Positions 1-11,604 of a DNA stretch of 64,000 nucleotides are shown here, piece after piece. The position numbers and the translations under genes are program-made. Within the stretch, counting starts at the first letter, position 1, and each line of letters begins with the position of its first letter. The notes beneath the pieces are model-generated. The model saw only the letters and a list, made by a program, of their open reading frames with translations, searched no databases and was not told where the DNA came from. The DNA is from Hydractinia symbiolongicarpus (Eukaryota; Cnidaria; Hydrozoa; Anthoathecata; Hydractiniidae): contig NC_079888.1 in assembly GCF_029227915.1 (NCBI RefSeq), positions 10,151,001 to 10,215,000 of the forward strand. Reading direction: 5' to 3'.

Positions 1-838
1 ATTTATCCAACATGGGTGTTGGATGTTGGATGGAATGTTGGAATCGTTTGCCTTGGCCTTTAGCAAGTAAAAAAAACACACGATAATCTGCGTTATTTCA
101 AAAATAGTAAATTCTTATGTCTTAATTTGTATTTACTTGCGTTATTGTTTTTCTTTGTATTTGTTTGTTTCCCTTTTTGTACCTGTACTTGTACTTGTAT
201 ATCTGTGTGTATTGAACCAAATTCAGTTTTTGAATAAATCGCATGTTCCTTTTCCCACCGAACAATCGGTATTAAAACATAACTAGCCTTTAGCATTCGT
301 CCATGAACATTTCGAGTGTTCCTACTCACGTCTAAAAATGATAGTACCCGCTCGTATCGTTACTGTGGTAACGGTATAAGTTCATAAATAAATATTAAGA
401 AAAATGTCAACAAATAAATAATAGCAATACAAAGTTGATATTGTTATTTAGAAACTTGTAAAAGCTCAAAACAAACAATGACTTAGCTATTTTTTCTTTG
501 GGGTATGTTCGCTGCTTTTTTTACTGCACGTTACCCACGACAACAGCAATCCGCCTCAAAATAAAGCAAAATCGCGGACACAGGTAAGCAAACCGCGAGT
601 CAGACTAGCGCTATTAAAAAGAACAATGAAAACTCGCTTATTAGCTATAACTTTTTATTTACTCATAAGTAATTTATTTTCATATTTAGCATGGGATTTT
701 GTATCAATAGATAACTTCCTATCTAAAGTAACTTAAAAGATGCTAAACACGTAAACATAAAACTACATAAACAAAATATTTGGACACTTTAGAGCTTGAA
801 ATTTATTTGATAAACTTCGTTTATCAAAATATATTCCA
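1..838. other. non-coding, no gene seen
   Basis: AT-rich DNA without a convincing coding region. The longest open frame here (about 78 codons, minus strand, 93-329) is low in complexity and shows no recognisable domain. A few palindromic and T-rich stretches are present, but nothing I can name. Confidence 0.6.
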
Positions 839-953
839 TCTATATTATAATACCCGTATACGTCCGACCGTCCGTCCGTCCGTCCGAGACGCACGCAATG
901 TGTTTTAAAAAGGACTGGCGAACCCGTGGATTTTTCCACGGGCTAACGACTAG
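839..953 (+). mobile_element. 115-bp mini-Helitron
   Basis: The segment starts with TC (TCTATATTATAATACCCG) and ends with CTAG. A perfect 8-bp stem hairpin, CCCGTGGA-TTTT-TCCACGGG, ends 9 nt before the CTAG. It lies between an A (838) and a T (954), the known Helitron target context. A CCGT microsatellite occupies the middle (about 866-891). The hairpin and CTAG end match the Helitron units at 28.9-30.7 kb (GTGGATTTTTCCACGGGCC then CGACTAG), so it belongs to the same or a sister non-autonomous family. No coding capacity. The family call rests on terminal structure alone. Confidence 0.7.
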
Positions 954-1700
954 TATATAAAGTTATATTACTATGCGACGCGTCCCTATTTGAAGTTTTA
1001 TTTTTAATTAAATAAAGCTCTGCAATTTAATTTGTTCTGTCCTTCCTACCTCATTGTTTGTTTACATTGTGCTGCCATTTTTAAATTTCTAACGCTTGCC
1101 TCAGTTCACGTGACTATGTCTATTGTTTATTGAGAGATCGCGCAAGCAGAGCCCTCCATCGCTGTTATCTTCAATTACAAGGTTCGTATTGTAATTGAAC
1201 AGATTTTAAAGTTGCTATCGTTACTGAGGTAATCGCTTAAAAGTTTAAAAAATCTCCACTGAGAAAAGCCCATAGAGAAAAACGCTTTAGATATTATTAC
1301 AAAAGTTAGGGTATTTTTTAGCCATATTCCTTAACTAGCCGTCGGGTTAAATAAATGTATAAAATAAAAACATTACTTATAAAGCTTATCTTGTAAACAA
1401 AGCGCAGTTCATAATCCTATCAAATCTAATAAAATTAAGTATTTTATACAGTCTGTATGAATATTTGTATGTTTTTAGAAGCTATCGTGTCTCATGTAAT
1501 GAACACACCTTCGGCTTTTACACTATATAATTGTCTCAGTAATATTTTTGTATCTCTCCTAAAGATTACGTTAGAAATTGGACATGTAGGCACTTAAACT
1601 AATTGACTACCAGAAAACAGACATTACTAGTATAATCCATCTGATGTTTAGCACTTTTACTCAATATTATTTCCTTTAAAAGTTTAGGATGCATTGCCAA
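954..1700. other. non-coding, no gene seen
   Basis: AT-rich sequence between the mini-Helitron and the 3' end of the exonuclease gene. No coding region, RNA gene or clear repeat was recognised. Confidence 0.55.
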
Positions 1701-1707
1701 ACAAACT

Positions 1708-2604
1708 TCACAAGTGATTAGCCAATTTTTGAATAACTTTTTTATCCTTAGTAACAAACGGAATGTTTTCAACCCCTCCTGTTAACAACTTCTTTAATCC
1801 TTCTCCTCCTTCTCTTTGGTATATCGCCACCATGTCTCCATATCTAATACCAGCCAACGCTACCTTTTCTACCATATAAGTCGTAATTGCGCCGGCTCGC
1901 AAACAATTTGTATATGTGCTTTTAATCAAATTTATATCCAATAAAAATTCGTAATATTCTCTTGCATATTTAAAAGTGAAACTGTGGTTTTCCAACTCAG
2001 TGGTATCGACAGATGCGTTCAGAAGAATTTTTTTCAAAGCTTGGCAGTCAGCTAGAGAATTATGATGGTCGAAGGTGTTACCGACATGTTTCTCATAAAG
2101 GTTATTTAACGAACAACTTTCTCTTGAACGGGCTTTAAATAAAGGCAAAGTGTCTACAAACCCTGCCACCACTTTCTCAAAGTTTTCTAGTTGATTATGC
2201 TCTTTCATTGTAAGCATAATATGTTTTACGTCAAATTGTTTAGCGTTATGAGCTATGAGTACAATCTTCTTCCCGAAAAAAGCTATCCATTCTACAAACC
2301 TTTTCAATCCTTCTTCTACCCTCACTGAGGAAATCTCTATTGAGTTTTTATCGTAAAGCTTTCCACGTCGTTTTGATATCCCTGTTACATGTGTTTGCGG
2401 TATATTCCCGTTGGGGAGAATATAAACATTAAATGGCGAAGTGGATCTTCCATAGCTGATTGCTGAAATTTGAATTAGTTCGCAATTTGGGAATAAAGTC
2501 GTTGTTTCCATATCAAAGATACATAAAATGTATTTGTCTAAATTTAAAACTTTTGTTTTTTCTGGCGAGGACAGTGGTGTTGTTGTGACATTTCCCTCCG
2601 CCAT
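1708..2604 (-). CDS. intronless DEDDh 3'-5' exonuclease-like protein, 298 aa
   Basis: Single uninterrupted frame of 298 codons. The three DEDDh (DnaQ/RNase T superfamily) exonuclease motifs are complete: ExoI FDMETT (D31, E33), ExoII HNAKQFD (D125) and ExoIII HNSLADC (H181, D186). These acidic residues would bind two metal ions for 3'-to-5' hydrolysis of DNA or RNA. The C-terminal third (after about residue 190) is not recognised. The start ATG sits in a good context (AAAATGG), but a TATAAAAAG lies only about 21 nt upstream (2625-2633), so the transcript start and exact initiator are uncertain. No signal peptide. A second, broken copy lies at 7201-8820 in the same orientation, so this is a duplicated gene or part of a repeat family. 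Substrate unknown. The intact frame suggests it is functional or recently so. Confidence 0.8.
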   Translation of the reverse strand: MAEGNVTTTPLSSPEKTKVLNLDKYILCIFDMETTTLFPNCELIQISAISYGRSTSPFNVYILPNGNIPQTHVTGISKRRGKLYDKNSIEISSVRVEEGLKRFVEWIAFFGKKIVLIAHNAKQFDVKHIMLTMKEHNQLENFEKVVAGFVDTLPLFKARSRESCSLNNLYEKHVGNTFDHHNSLADCQALKKILLNASVDTTELENHSFTFKYAREYYEFLLDINLIKSTYTNCLRAGAITTYMVEKVALAGIRYGDMVAIYQREGGEGLKKLLTGGVENIPFVTKDKKVIQKLANHL

Positions 2605-2976
2605 TTTAAACTTTAAACTTTCAGCTTTTTATACACTTGAGTTTATCAATTTTATCTAAAGATAAAGCACAAACAAATTATTCATTTTTTTAAATAAATT
2701 TCTTAGAATTTCTTTTGTTTCGTTAACAAAACCGGATTAAATTACAGATTGTATTTTACCAATTAAATACCCAGGGTTAATTCAAACCTAGCCAATATTT
2801 TCTCTGTAAATACAGCTTGATAGGATTTTTAATATAAATTTTACTTCTTATATATGTTATTATCAAATTGGGGGAGTAAGGTAGCAGTAACCATTTTAAA
2901 AATCGGAAATTTTAGATACAAACGTACATTTTGAGACAGCATGGCTAAGTCCAGCTCTTCTGGCAAGGTAGCTAGC
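2605..2976. other. upstream region of exonuclease gene
   Basis: Non-coding, AT-rich. It contains the TATAAAAAG-like element (minus strand, 2625-2633) and, at its end, the left target-site copy TAGCTAGC (2969-2976) of the neighbouring hAT-type element. Confidence 0.5.
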
Positions 2977-5431
2977 CAGGGGCGGATCTAGGGTTAGGAA
3001 GCCTAGGCAATTGCCTAATTTTGTGGCAGAAGAAAAAACATTCTATAGATAGAATAATCCATAAAAAACATTCTATAGATAGAATAATCCATAAAAAACA
3101 GAATTATATTTGTAAATTTGTTTTTGGCATCCCGCTCATTTTGACATCATGACGATGCGGCGTTTTATCAATTTTTTTATCATTGATATTTTACTCAAAA
3201 GCAAACCCGGGGCGATCTTAGGCAAAAATGTCGATTCGCCTACAACGTCCGCGGGTTTTAAAGTTTCGAATGAATGAAAATCACAGATGGAAAAAAAACC
3301 GCCTAAAACGTCCGCGGGTTTTCAAGTTCCAATGAATGAAATTTTGAAAGTGGAAGAAAAAACGCCTAAAACGTCCGTGGGTTTTTAAGTTTAAACGCCT
3401 AAAACGACCACGGGTATGGTTACATGGACGACAAGTGGTGCTTCTCTTTCAACATGGTTTAGCTGGGTCAGAAGCACCTCAAGTGGCTTGAATAAATCAA
3501 AGCAATTGTATGCTAGCTAAGTTAAATGAAGAAGTTTTGAGTTTGGAAACCCTTTCAGATATTAAAGGGATTGGAAATGCTGGAGGGAAGTATTGTTGCC
3601 ACGTGTGCCATGTTGTTGTCTCAAACCAAACCTTCATCTGCCTCTGCAAAAGACAATAAATTCATTGCTTTAAAGTAAGTAATACTTCATATATTTTAGT
3701 TTTTACTGCTGCTTGATTTAAGGCACTTTTGTGTCAAGAACTATTCTTAAAAGTGGTAAAGCACTAGATGTTCTTACAAAACGTGTGATTTAAAAATCTC
3801 TTTCTTATGAAAACAAAAGGTTTTAACTTGACCTCGATCAAATGGATTGTTTGTTTATTAAAGCCCATTGCTAAACGAGATAACTGAGGCAATTCATGTA
3901 AACACTGTCTTGGCGGTCAAAAAAATATTTGGAGGTGTATGTTAAGTTTGGTGTGAGTGTCCCTAAGAATTTTGACTTTGTTGGAACTTTTAAACAGTAG
4001 ATTTTATATACAACATCCCACTGCCCGTTTTAAAAACCTTTAAGAACACAAGGAGATCCTTAACTTTCCTATGCTGTTTTTAATTGTGATAAAATTGCTA
4101 AAAACAAAAGAATGAAACAATACCTAATCTATGAATAGTCCAAGTTTGTTGTATAATATTTCTTCTTTTTTGTTGAGCAATACAACATATATAATTTTGT
4201 TTTAGGAATAGATATATTGATGTCAGCCATGATGAATATTCTTCGGACAATGAAAATCACCATCAATTAAAGAACACAGGAGATTTATTATGAATCCTTA
4301 TAACTGTAAACAATGGATATATATCTATATATCAAATGGATGGGTATGATATCAAAATAACTTGTACCGATAGAAATGATTTTCACGTAAAATGATACAG
4401 ATCGAAACAAGAATTGCATGTTAAAGAACGTTCTGCTACATACTGCAAACCAATGAAAATGTCATGTTAACTTATGCATATGAGTCAAATTTGTATATAT
4501 GTTGCTTTTTATATGAGAATCTTCAGAATTGAACTAGTTACTAAAACTTTCTTAAAAATTTCAAAGTTTTAAAATACTTTTAAACATAATTGACAGGGGC
4601 ATGTGAGGGTAAATAATATGCAGACATGTTAAATGTCTTGATGTTATTTTTCTGATTTCTAACTCTTTTCTGGCTTAATAAACTACTTAACTTTTGTGGA
4701 AATTTTTTAACAATAAAATTAATGCTTAATAGACATTGGTGCAAAACTACACCAGTAACCTTAATTTTAAACTATATTAACTTCATAAAGGGGTAACTAC
4801 TATATACTTTTTGTAGTCGTTTATTATGCGTTGCTATCTTACACATGCTGCTTTTGTTTTTGCATTTGCAGGTTGTTAACACAGGCTGTAATTTTCCAAA
4901 CAATAATTCTACGTTGCACTGCTGTTGACTATCTATTCCTAAAATTGTCTTGTAATGTAATTTTTTGTTGTATTATTAGCTATTAGACTTATTGCATTCT
5001 TTGAAATAAAGTAACTCCCGAAATTTGTAACTTGGCGATTACTTATACTCGTATTAAATGCGTAAAACGTAAAAAAGATGCTTAGATGATACCAGTGTGG
5101 TATGTCATTCAAAGGCACTATGGCAACGCTAACCCTGTTTCGAGTCTAATTTACCAAACGGAGTTTTCCATCCGCATGTTTTAGCGAGGATACCAGTGTT
5201 AAACTACGGAGGTTACTTTTATTTATTGGGCTATAAAGACACTTTCGTTTCTAATCTAGGAAGGATTTTTAATAACTAAAAACCTCCCTTTTGGAACGAT
5301 TTTAGCTCCTTTTATAATAAAAACACAAAACGCCCGCTTTACCTCGTACAAACCACAACCTTTGATATTACTTTGCCAAAAAATCTGTCAAATTTTGGCT
5401 AACCAGAAAAAAATCCTAAATCCGCCACTGC
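2977..5431. mobile_element. hAT-type non-autonomous DNA transposon, about 2.45 kb
   Basis: The left end CAGGGGCGGATCTAGG and the right end CCTAAATCCGCCACTG are imperfect terminal inverted repeats of the hAT form CAGTGGCGGATTTAGG. The 8-bp motif TAGCTAGC stands immediately left (2969-2976) and right (5432-5439), as expected for hAT target duplication (one extra C sits at the right junction). No transposase frame is visible. Inside are a 33-bp direct duplication (about 3035-3100, unit containing CATTCTATAGATAGAATAAT) and a run of about 60-bp repeats (3237-3420). A possible two-exon gene fragment (3577-3674 joined to 4206-4293, plus strand) encodes 61 residues, with GTAAGT donor and TTTTAG acceptor. 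This could be a captured host gene end, but the evidence is weak. Confidence 0.7.
3237..3420. repeat. degenerate tandem repeat inside the hAT-type element
   Basis: Four starts of a unit beginning GCCTAAAACGTCCGCGGGTT, spaced about 63 bp and then about 30 bp apart, with diverging tails containing AATGAATGAAA. Probably subterminal repeats of the transposon. Confidence 0.6.
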
Positions 5432-5629
5432 TAGCTAGCCTAATTTATTGGTAATCGTTTGAAATTGTTATTCACTTATAAGAGCTCCTTATCCTAGCCA
5501 AAATTATTAATTTTTATGTATGGCTTTCTGTTTATTTATATATGGTTTAAAAGTGAAAGTAGCCAAATGCACTTTAGCTACATCGAAATTCTTAATCAAT
5601 AATTCTTATGCTAATGCAGAAAAGTAGCT

Positions 5630-6145
5630 ATACCTTTTATTATTACTGTCATGAAAACATATTCTACAAATAAAATTGCTTAGTTATTGTTTTAGCTGGA
5701 TGGGGAATCTGTAGGCTTTTTTTCCTGTATTTTTGTTTAAACCGAAGCTGCGGTAAAGTTTTAGAAAATGGTATTTATACGACATTGTTTTACTGAACTA
5801 AACGCTGAAACATTTTCCGAAAAATAAAAAAGCTTGGCAAGCTGTTTTTGCCATGACGGGGTAACAACGAGTTGTAAACTGTGTTTTTATTTTAGATAAA
5901 TGGGCAGTTTTTGTTTGGAAAATATATTACACCTGAAGCTACGCCTCACTCCATTTACGACATACTGCATACCTGTACTAGAGCACTTTACCTGAATGGG
6001 TGCATAGAGATAAAATAATTTACTATATCTCTCTGTGGCGCAGTTTACGGTTCTTATTAATTGCTACACCGGGTGTTCAACGCTGGGTAACACTTTCACT
6101 TGTGACTTAACCTGGCGTTTCGCCGCCGGTTCCCCCAGCTAGTAT
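5630..6145. repeat. dispersed repeat, copy 1
   Basis: About 500 bp that recurs in the same orientation at 48730-49220. Shared blocks include CATGAAAACATATTCT, TTGTTTTAGCTGGA, TTTACGACATACTGCATACC and TTCTTATTAAT. The 3' side ends GGCG-TTT-CGCC then CCCAGCTAGT, which resembles a Helitron terminus (hairpin then CTAG), but that reading is tentative. No coding frame. Confidence 0.6.
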
Positions 6146-6149
6146 ACCC

Positions 6150-7200
6150 ATATTTTTTCTGTTATAACACACTTAACACGATTTTATAGCTATAATACAA
6201 TTATCTTTCACCGAAAATATTTGGACTCAAAAATTCCCTTTAAATTAAAATTCATGAATAATTAACTAGTTCTGCCAAATATAGCTTTAATCCACGTCCT
6301 TGTGACATTTACAGAAATGACGTAATTATTAAAGAGAAACGTTAATGACAATAAAAATGGCGCATAAAGTAAAACTAAACTCCGATCTTCATAGCGCCTA
6401 ACATCAAGAACTCTAACTTCTGATGCCTTTTCATTTCTCTTTAAAATTTTAACACGAGCTTTGTAAATCATACGGTGCGCGGAATTTTTTTGTTTTATAT
6501 ATTTTTTTTTTTTGACAGCGGCTAGATGCAGCATGATATGGTAATGAGATTTCTTTTAAAAAAAACTGCTTTTGTGAAAAAATATAAAAAAACAAACGTT
6601 TTCCGCACACCCTTTTAATACGAACAACCCAAGGTTTGTTTTAAAACAGAAGTCAATATAAAATCATGAGTTTGTAAAAAGTTGAGCTCGTGAAAGCTGC
6701 TTATTTTGTTCTTTATTTCATATTTATAAATGAGTATATCTGTTGACTCAGCAAATTAAAAAATTAAACAAACTGTTTCTATGTGCCTGAAGGTCAATAT
6801 TTTCATAAAATAATAAAAAAAGTTCGTATTGATAATACACTGACTAAAAAATCCATCTGTTTAAACGGCTAACAATGGTTTACTGCCATCTTAAGTGGGA
6901 ATTTTTTTGTTTGAAACACACTTTTCTAAAAAACTGATACTAATAAAATTATACTACAGACACACAAAAATACCAGGATTTCTCAAAATAAAAACATGGA
7001 TATTTTCTAGCATGCCGGTTTTCTTGCGGTAACTTTTAATTAATGTTACCAGACAAATAATGATAATTATTAAAATAAAAATGTTATGGAATCGTCATGT
7101 TCAGTATAACTTTGCAAAAAAGGGGCTACCGCCATCTTAAGCTGTACTGGTCGTAACATGATCCTTCTTTTAACAATTCATCGTTACATATAAATGTCTT
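6150..7200. other. non-coding, no gene seen
   Basis: AT-rich sequence. A 90-codon minus-strand frame (6262-6534) is lysine-rich and shows no domain or splice context. Nothing else recognised. Confidence 0.5.
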
Positions 7201-8820
7201 TCATTCCAATTTTGACAAGTGTTCAACCAATTTTTCAAGAACTTTTTTATTCTTAGTAACACACTGAATGTTTTCGACACCCTGTTAACAACTTCTTTAA
7301 TCCTTCTTCTCCTTCTTTTTGGTATATAGCAACCGTGTCTTCATACCTAATACCAGCCAACACTAGCTTTCCTTGCATATTACTTGTAATTGCACCTACT
7401 TTTAAACACTCTGCATACGTGCTTTCAATCGATCTTTTATTTGATAAATACATGTAATATTCCCTTGCATATTTAAAAATAAGACTGTGGGCCTCTAACT
7501 CGCCATTGTCGACAAATGCACATCGAAGAATCTTCTTTAAGGCTTTGCAGTCATTCGCGGCATTGTGCCAGTCAAAACTACCTCCAACGTATTCCTCGTA
7601 AAGGTTTCCCAATTTGCAACTTTTTTCTGAACGGGCTTTAACCCTATTTGGTCCGGGGTTTTTCAAACATACTATGACCGGGGTGGGGGCGGATTCCGCC
7701 CCTCCTCAATAACTTTTCATAGGATTGTTCAAATTGAATCAAACTTGGCACACTTATAGTACGTCATAAAAGGAACAAAATGACGGCAAAAATTTTTTGC
7801 TTGCGTCAGCACATTTTCTGTGACGTCATCAGAAGCTTGAAAATTGTTAAAAATGCAACTATCTACTTAAATATAATTACTTTTGTTCTAGAGCGAATTT
7901 TTACATTCTGTTTGAAGTTTCTGAAAGCTAAATAAATTTTTTTTAACATATCTTCCGGTTTTTACATGGATCGGATGAAAAATTGCCAAAAATTGCCCGA
8001 AAATCCGTTTTTTCCGATTTTCGGGTAAAATCCGACAAAATCGGGAAATCGGATTAGTCACGTGTCAAAATTATTCAAAATGATTCTTCTTGATGAAACT
8101 TGATGAAAGTTGTGTTGCAAGTTTCAAGTTGTAAGGATAATCCTAACAGGAGTTATTATATTTTCCCCATTATAAGGATTTCATAGAGATTTTAGGGGTA
8201 GTTTCGATGCTAAAAATTTAGCATGCAGGTGTCTAATAGATAAATGTTGAAACTCAGTAAGTATCATAGCCATATAAGAAAGCAATCAGGAGTTATTAAA
8301 AAAAAGACCGTCAGGGGGGCGGAATCCGCCACCCCCCGGACCGAATAGGGTTAAATAAAGGTAAGGTATCTACAAATCCAGCGACTACTCTTTCAAAGTT
8401 TTCCAGTTTAGAATGTTTTTCCATGGTACGCAAAAGATGTTTGACATCGAATTGTTTAGCGTTGTGAGCAATAAGTACAACTTTCTTTTCGAAAGACTCC
8501 ATCCATCTTAAAAACCTTTCCAATCCTTCTCGTGCCCTTACTGAAGGAATTCTTTCTAAGTTTTGGTCGTAAAGATTTTCTCTTTGTTTTGATATTCCAG
8601 TTACATGATTGTGAGGTATTTTGCCATTAGGAAGAATGTACACATCGAGTGGTGATTCGATTCTGTCATAGCGAATTGCTGAAATTTGGATAATTTCACA
8701 AAAGGTAAACAAAGTTGTTGTTTCTATGTCAAATATACATAAAGTATATTCATTCAAGTTTGAAACCTTTACTATTTCTGGTGTAGTGAGTGGTTTTATT
8801 TTAATACCAATCTCCGCCAT
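7201..8820 (-). pseudogene. second DEDDh exonuclease copy, split by a MITE and frameshifted
   Basis: The N-terminal half (ATG at 8820 down to 8355) and C-terminal half (7637 down to 7201) align throughout with the intact gene at 1708-2604. ExoI FDIETT, ExoII HNAKQFD and ExoIII HNAANDC are all present. The halves are separated by a 709-bp element inserted at TTAA, and removing it plus one TTAA rejoins the frame at the same residues as in the intact copy. A second lesion is a 2-bp shortfall in the codons for LLTG near the 3' end (about 7280), which shifts the frame to an early stop. Without the insertion the catalytic core would be whole, so inactivation is probably recent. Upstream bases resemble those of the intact copy, as expected of a segmental or retro-duplicate. 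Confidence 0.85.
7642..8350. mobile_element. 709-bp piggyBac-type MITE, copy 1
   Basis: It begins CCCTATTTGGTCCGGGG and ends in the inverted form CCGGACCGAATAGGG, flanked by TTAA on both sides (7638-7641, 8351-8354). The uninterrupted paralogue shows a single TTAA at this point, which proves both the insertion and the 4-bp duplication. TTAA targets and CCC- termini are typical of piggyBac. Subterminal GGGGCGGATTCCGCC palindromes lie close to both ends. No transposase. A second, reversed copy lies at about 44568-45205. Confidence 0.88.
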
Positions 8821-8869
8821 TTTTAACGGTAAACTTTTATTTAAATATATATCGTTGCTTTTATTCAAT

Positions 8870-11497
8870 GTTTTCCTACACGTAACGTTTAAGCTGGAAT
8901 CGTAGTATATCTTTTGTTTTTCGGCTCAAATATCGATTTAAAATTAAAGTGTTGTTACCGAGGATGAGATAATTTTCTTTCTATATTTTCCCAAATTTAT
9001 TTTTATATACATATAATTTTTTATATTAAAATGCTGAATATAAGCACTTGTTGCTCATTAAATACGATGGCCCCTATGGTTCACTTTTTCAATTCTTCAC
9101 TCTTTCATTTTAAAAACACTTTCTCGCCTATGATCGAAATAGTTCTCTTCTGTATTCTCACACTTCTCTTCTTCACTTAACACTTCTCTGCATGTGGCCA
9201 AAAACTTTCTCTTTACAACTAAATTTAAAAATCTGGTCCGCAACTTTACACCCATGTCTGTATATTTTTTTTTACTTTTCGCAAGAGATATATTCGGCTA
9301 ACACGTGCTCAATTTACCAACAGCTTTATTGTAGTAGGTTCCAAAGCACGTGCATGAAAAAAATACTATCACGAATCAATTCAGATCAGTAGCAAATGAT
9401 TTTATTTATCAATAGAGACAATAAATGGCAAAATAAATGGCTGCCCAGATTCTTTAACCTTATGGTAGTGTCCACCAAGCAAACCACATGCTTTTTCTTT
9501 ATTATGAATGTGCTGTAAAGAATATCAGGCTGGGATTTTATGTTAAAAAAATAGGTCTTTTGTTTTGAACAATAAGAAAAACTATAATGACCAGCCTGGT
9601 TAGTATTTATTCTTAAAAAAAAGGTGATCACCCTCGTCCACAGGACCCTATTAGATAACAGTACCACTGGTTAGACCATCCTGTGTAAATATTAAATAAA
9701 TAAATAAATTTGTCTTTTCAAAATGTTTTCAAGATATTCCTATTTTTAAACTGCTCTATTTACAAAAGTGCGTAACATATATATTGTCTCGATTATTCAT
9801 ACATAACAATGACGACAAATCCCTGAGGACATAAGGGTGAATAAATGGCATATCTGGTCCCGGACATTAAAAAGATCAATTGTTCTTAGTAATTAACTCT
9901 CCAATAATTTTATGTGTAGTGGGTTGTATACTTTAGATAAAAATATATTGTGGTATTCCATTTAAGACATTCCTTTATCTTTTTCAGTACATTTATTCAA
10001 AAAATCCAGCTCATTCAATATTCCGGACTAGAATTGCGTCCGGGGAAATATTTCGCTGTAAACGAATCAGAACGCAATATTCAGTGTTTATTCTTAGAAA
10101 TACTCGTTACTGGAAACAAAAATTCAAAATAACTGTCTGGTTTTTAATACATTAATACATGCTTACATTCAGTATGTTAATTTGCCACGTGTTTTTTATT
10201 TCTTATGGAAATCTAAAAGAAATTTCGCACCTAATTCGACGCCGAATTCGCCATTTACAATTCGCTTCATTAAAATCCTCCTTTGCGTTTCGGCGAAAAG
10301 AATTATTCAAATTTAAAACAAACGAAACTGGTCATGCTGAGATACATTTCGTCTGTGAAATCGCTGTCGAATTCCTCTGGTGTAATTTAATTGACTCTCA
10401 AAAATAAATGAACAAAATTGAATCCTACTTTTTCGCGTAACACCCAAAAGTTCAGGCTTGTCTAATTAAATCAATTTCCGCACGATACGCACAACATTTA
10501 CTTATCCGAAAAAAATAAGTTTAAATCTGTTTTTTTTTTAACACAGTCATATAAGCTGCTGTTAAAATAAAACTGCTATTCATAAACAGCTTTAAAAAAT
10601 GTGTGTGTTGTTTTGTAAAGGATACCCGTTGCTTACGAAAATGATATCTCAGATCGATATGTATGTTTCCTAATTTAGAACTTGCAAGCTAACCTAGTTA
10701 ACTAAGCTTTCTTCAAACGAAAGCTTAGGCGCAAACAAATGTCAAAACAAATCCCTAATATTCCAATCCACCTCACACCCCGAATTACAATCAACCAATG
10801 GGCACAAGGCCGGCGTGGTCACATGTTACCGTCTTAAATAATAAAAGAATTAATTACATTTGTTTAGGTGAGTAGACCCATTCTCGCTTAAAACAAAAGA
10901 TTTCCCGATATTGGCCACGTGAACAAAGAACAATAGAATTAACCAATTAAAAAGCACAGTCAGAATACTGACCGCAAAAAAATCGTTTGACACTCAGCGT
11001 AATTTTTTCAACCTTAACTATTTTAATTTTCTGGTGGTAAGAAAAATTATGCTGGATCTCAAGCCTATACTTGTACTGATTGTTTCTATGTATATCAGAA
11101 CACTTGATGTACTAAAATTTTCAGAACGATTTCCTAGAACTTCTTATCAATTATGAATATTTGCCACATGGCACAAGCACCGTGCTGGGTAATAAAGATA
11201 AAGATGAAGAATAGGCTTTGTGAATATTGATTGGAATAAATATTTGTTGTTGGAGTTTCGTTACTTGCATAGCTCAGCTACAAAAAGGTTGACAGTCGTA
11301 CAAAACAGCGGGACTCGAACCTAGAAGTAAGCGTTACTTACAAAACAAATGTTTACTTGTTTAAATAAGATTTTACGCATAAGACGATTTTCTTTTTTTC
11401 ATTCGACATGTGTAGCGAAAGTTAATTTCGGTTCATTTTCTTCACCTGAGAACCGCGTTCCTAGGATTTGTTTGTTAGATTTTTTTTTCATCATCGT
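8870..11497. other. non-coding with possible LINE 3' tail
   Basis: No gene recognised. At 9660-9715 (plus strand) the sequence ACCATCCTGTGTAAATATT runs into an AATA repeat, which resembles the 3' tail of a non-LTR retrotransposon. Around 11195 AATAAAGATAAAGATGAAGA is similar. Open frames at 9192-10407 are short and show no domain. Confidence 0.5.
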
Positions 11498-11500
11498 ACT

Positions 11501-11601
11501 ACGGTGGCCCATAATAGTGATCTTTTTTCTTTTGGCGTGTTTTTGTCTTTCAGCGTTATCTTTTTTCGTTATCTTTTGGTGTGGCAGTTATGGGCCACCG
11601 T
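11501..11601. mobile_element. 101-bp MITE with 14-bp perfect inverted repeats
   Basis: The left terminus ACGGTGGCCCATAA and the right terminus TTATGGGCCACCGT are perfect inverted repeats. ACT flanks both ends (11498-11500, 11602-11604), consistent with a 3-bp target duplication as in PIF/Harbinger, though superfamily cannot be fixed from one copy. The core is T-rich and non-coding. Confidence 0.65.
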
Positions 11602-11604
11602 ACT

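Noticed and set aside
11270-11330. tRNA-like motifs (GGGACTCGAACCTAG and TAGCTCAGCTAC)
   Set aside because: T-arm-like and D-arm-like words are present, but their order and spacing do not allow a cloverleaf and no acceptor stem closes. At best a tRNA-derived SINE scrap.
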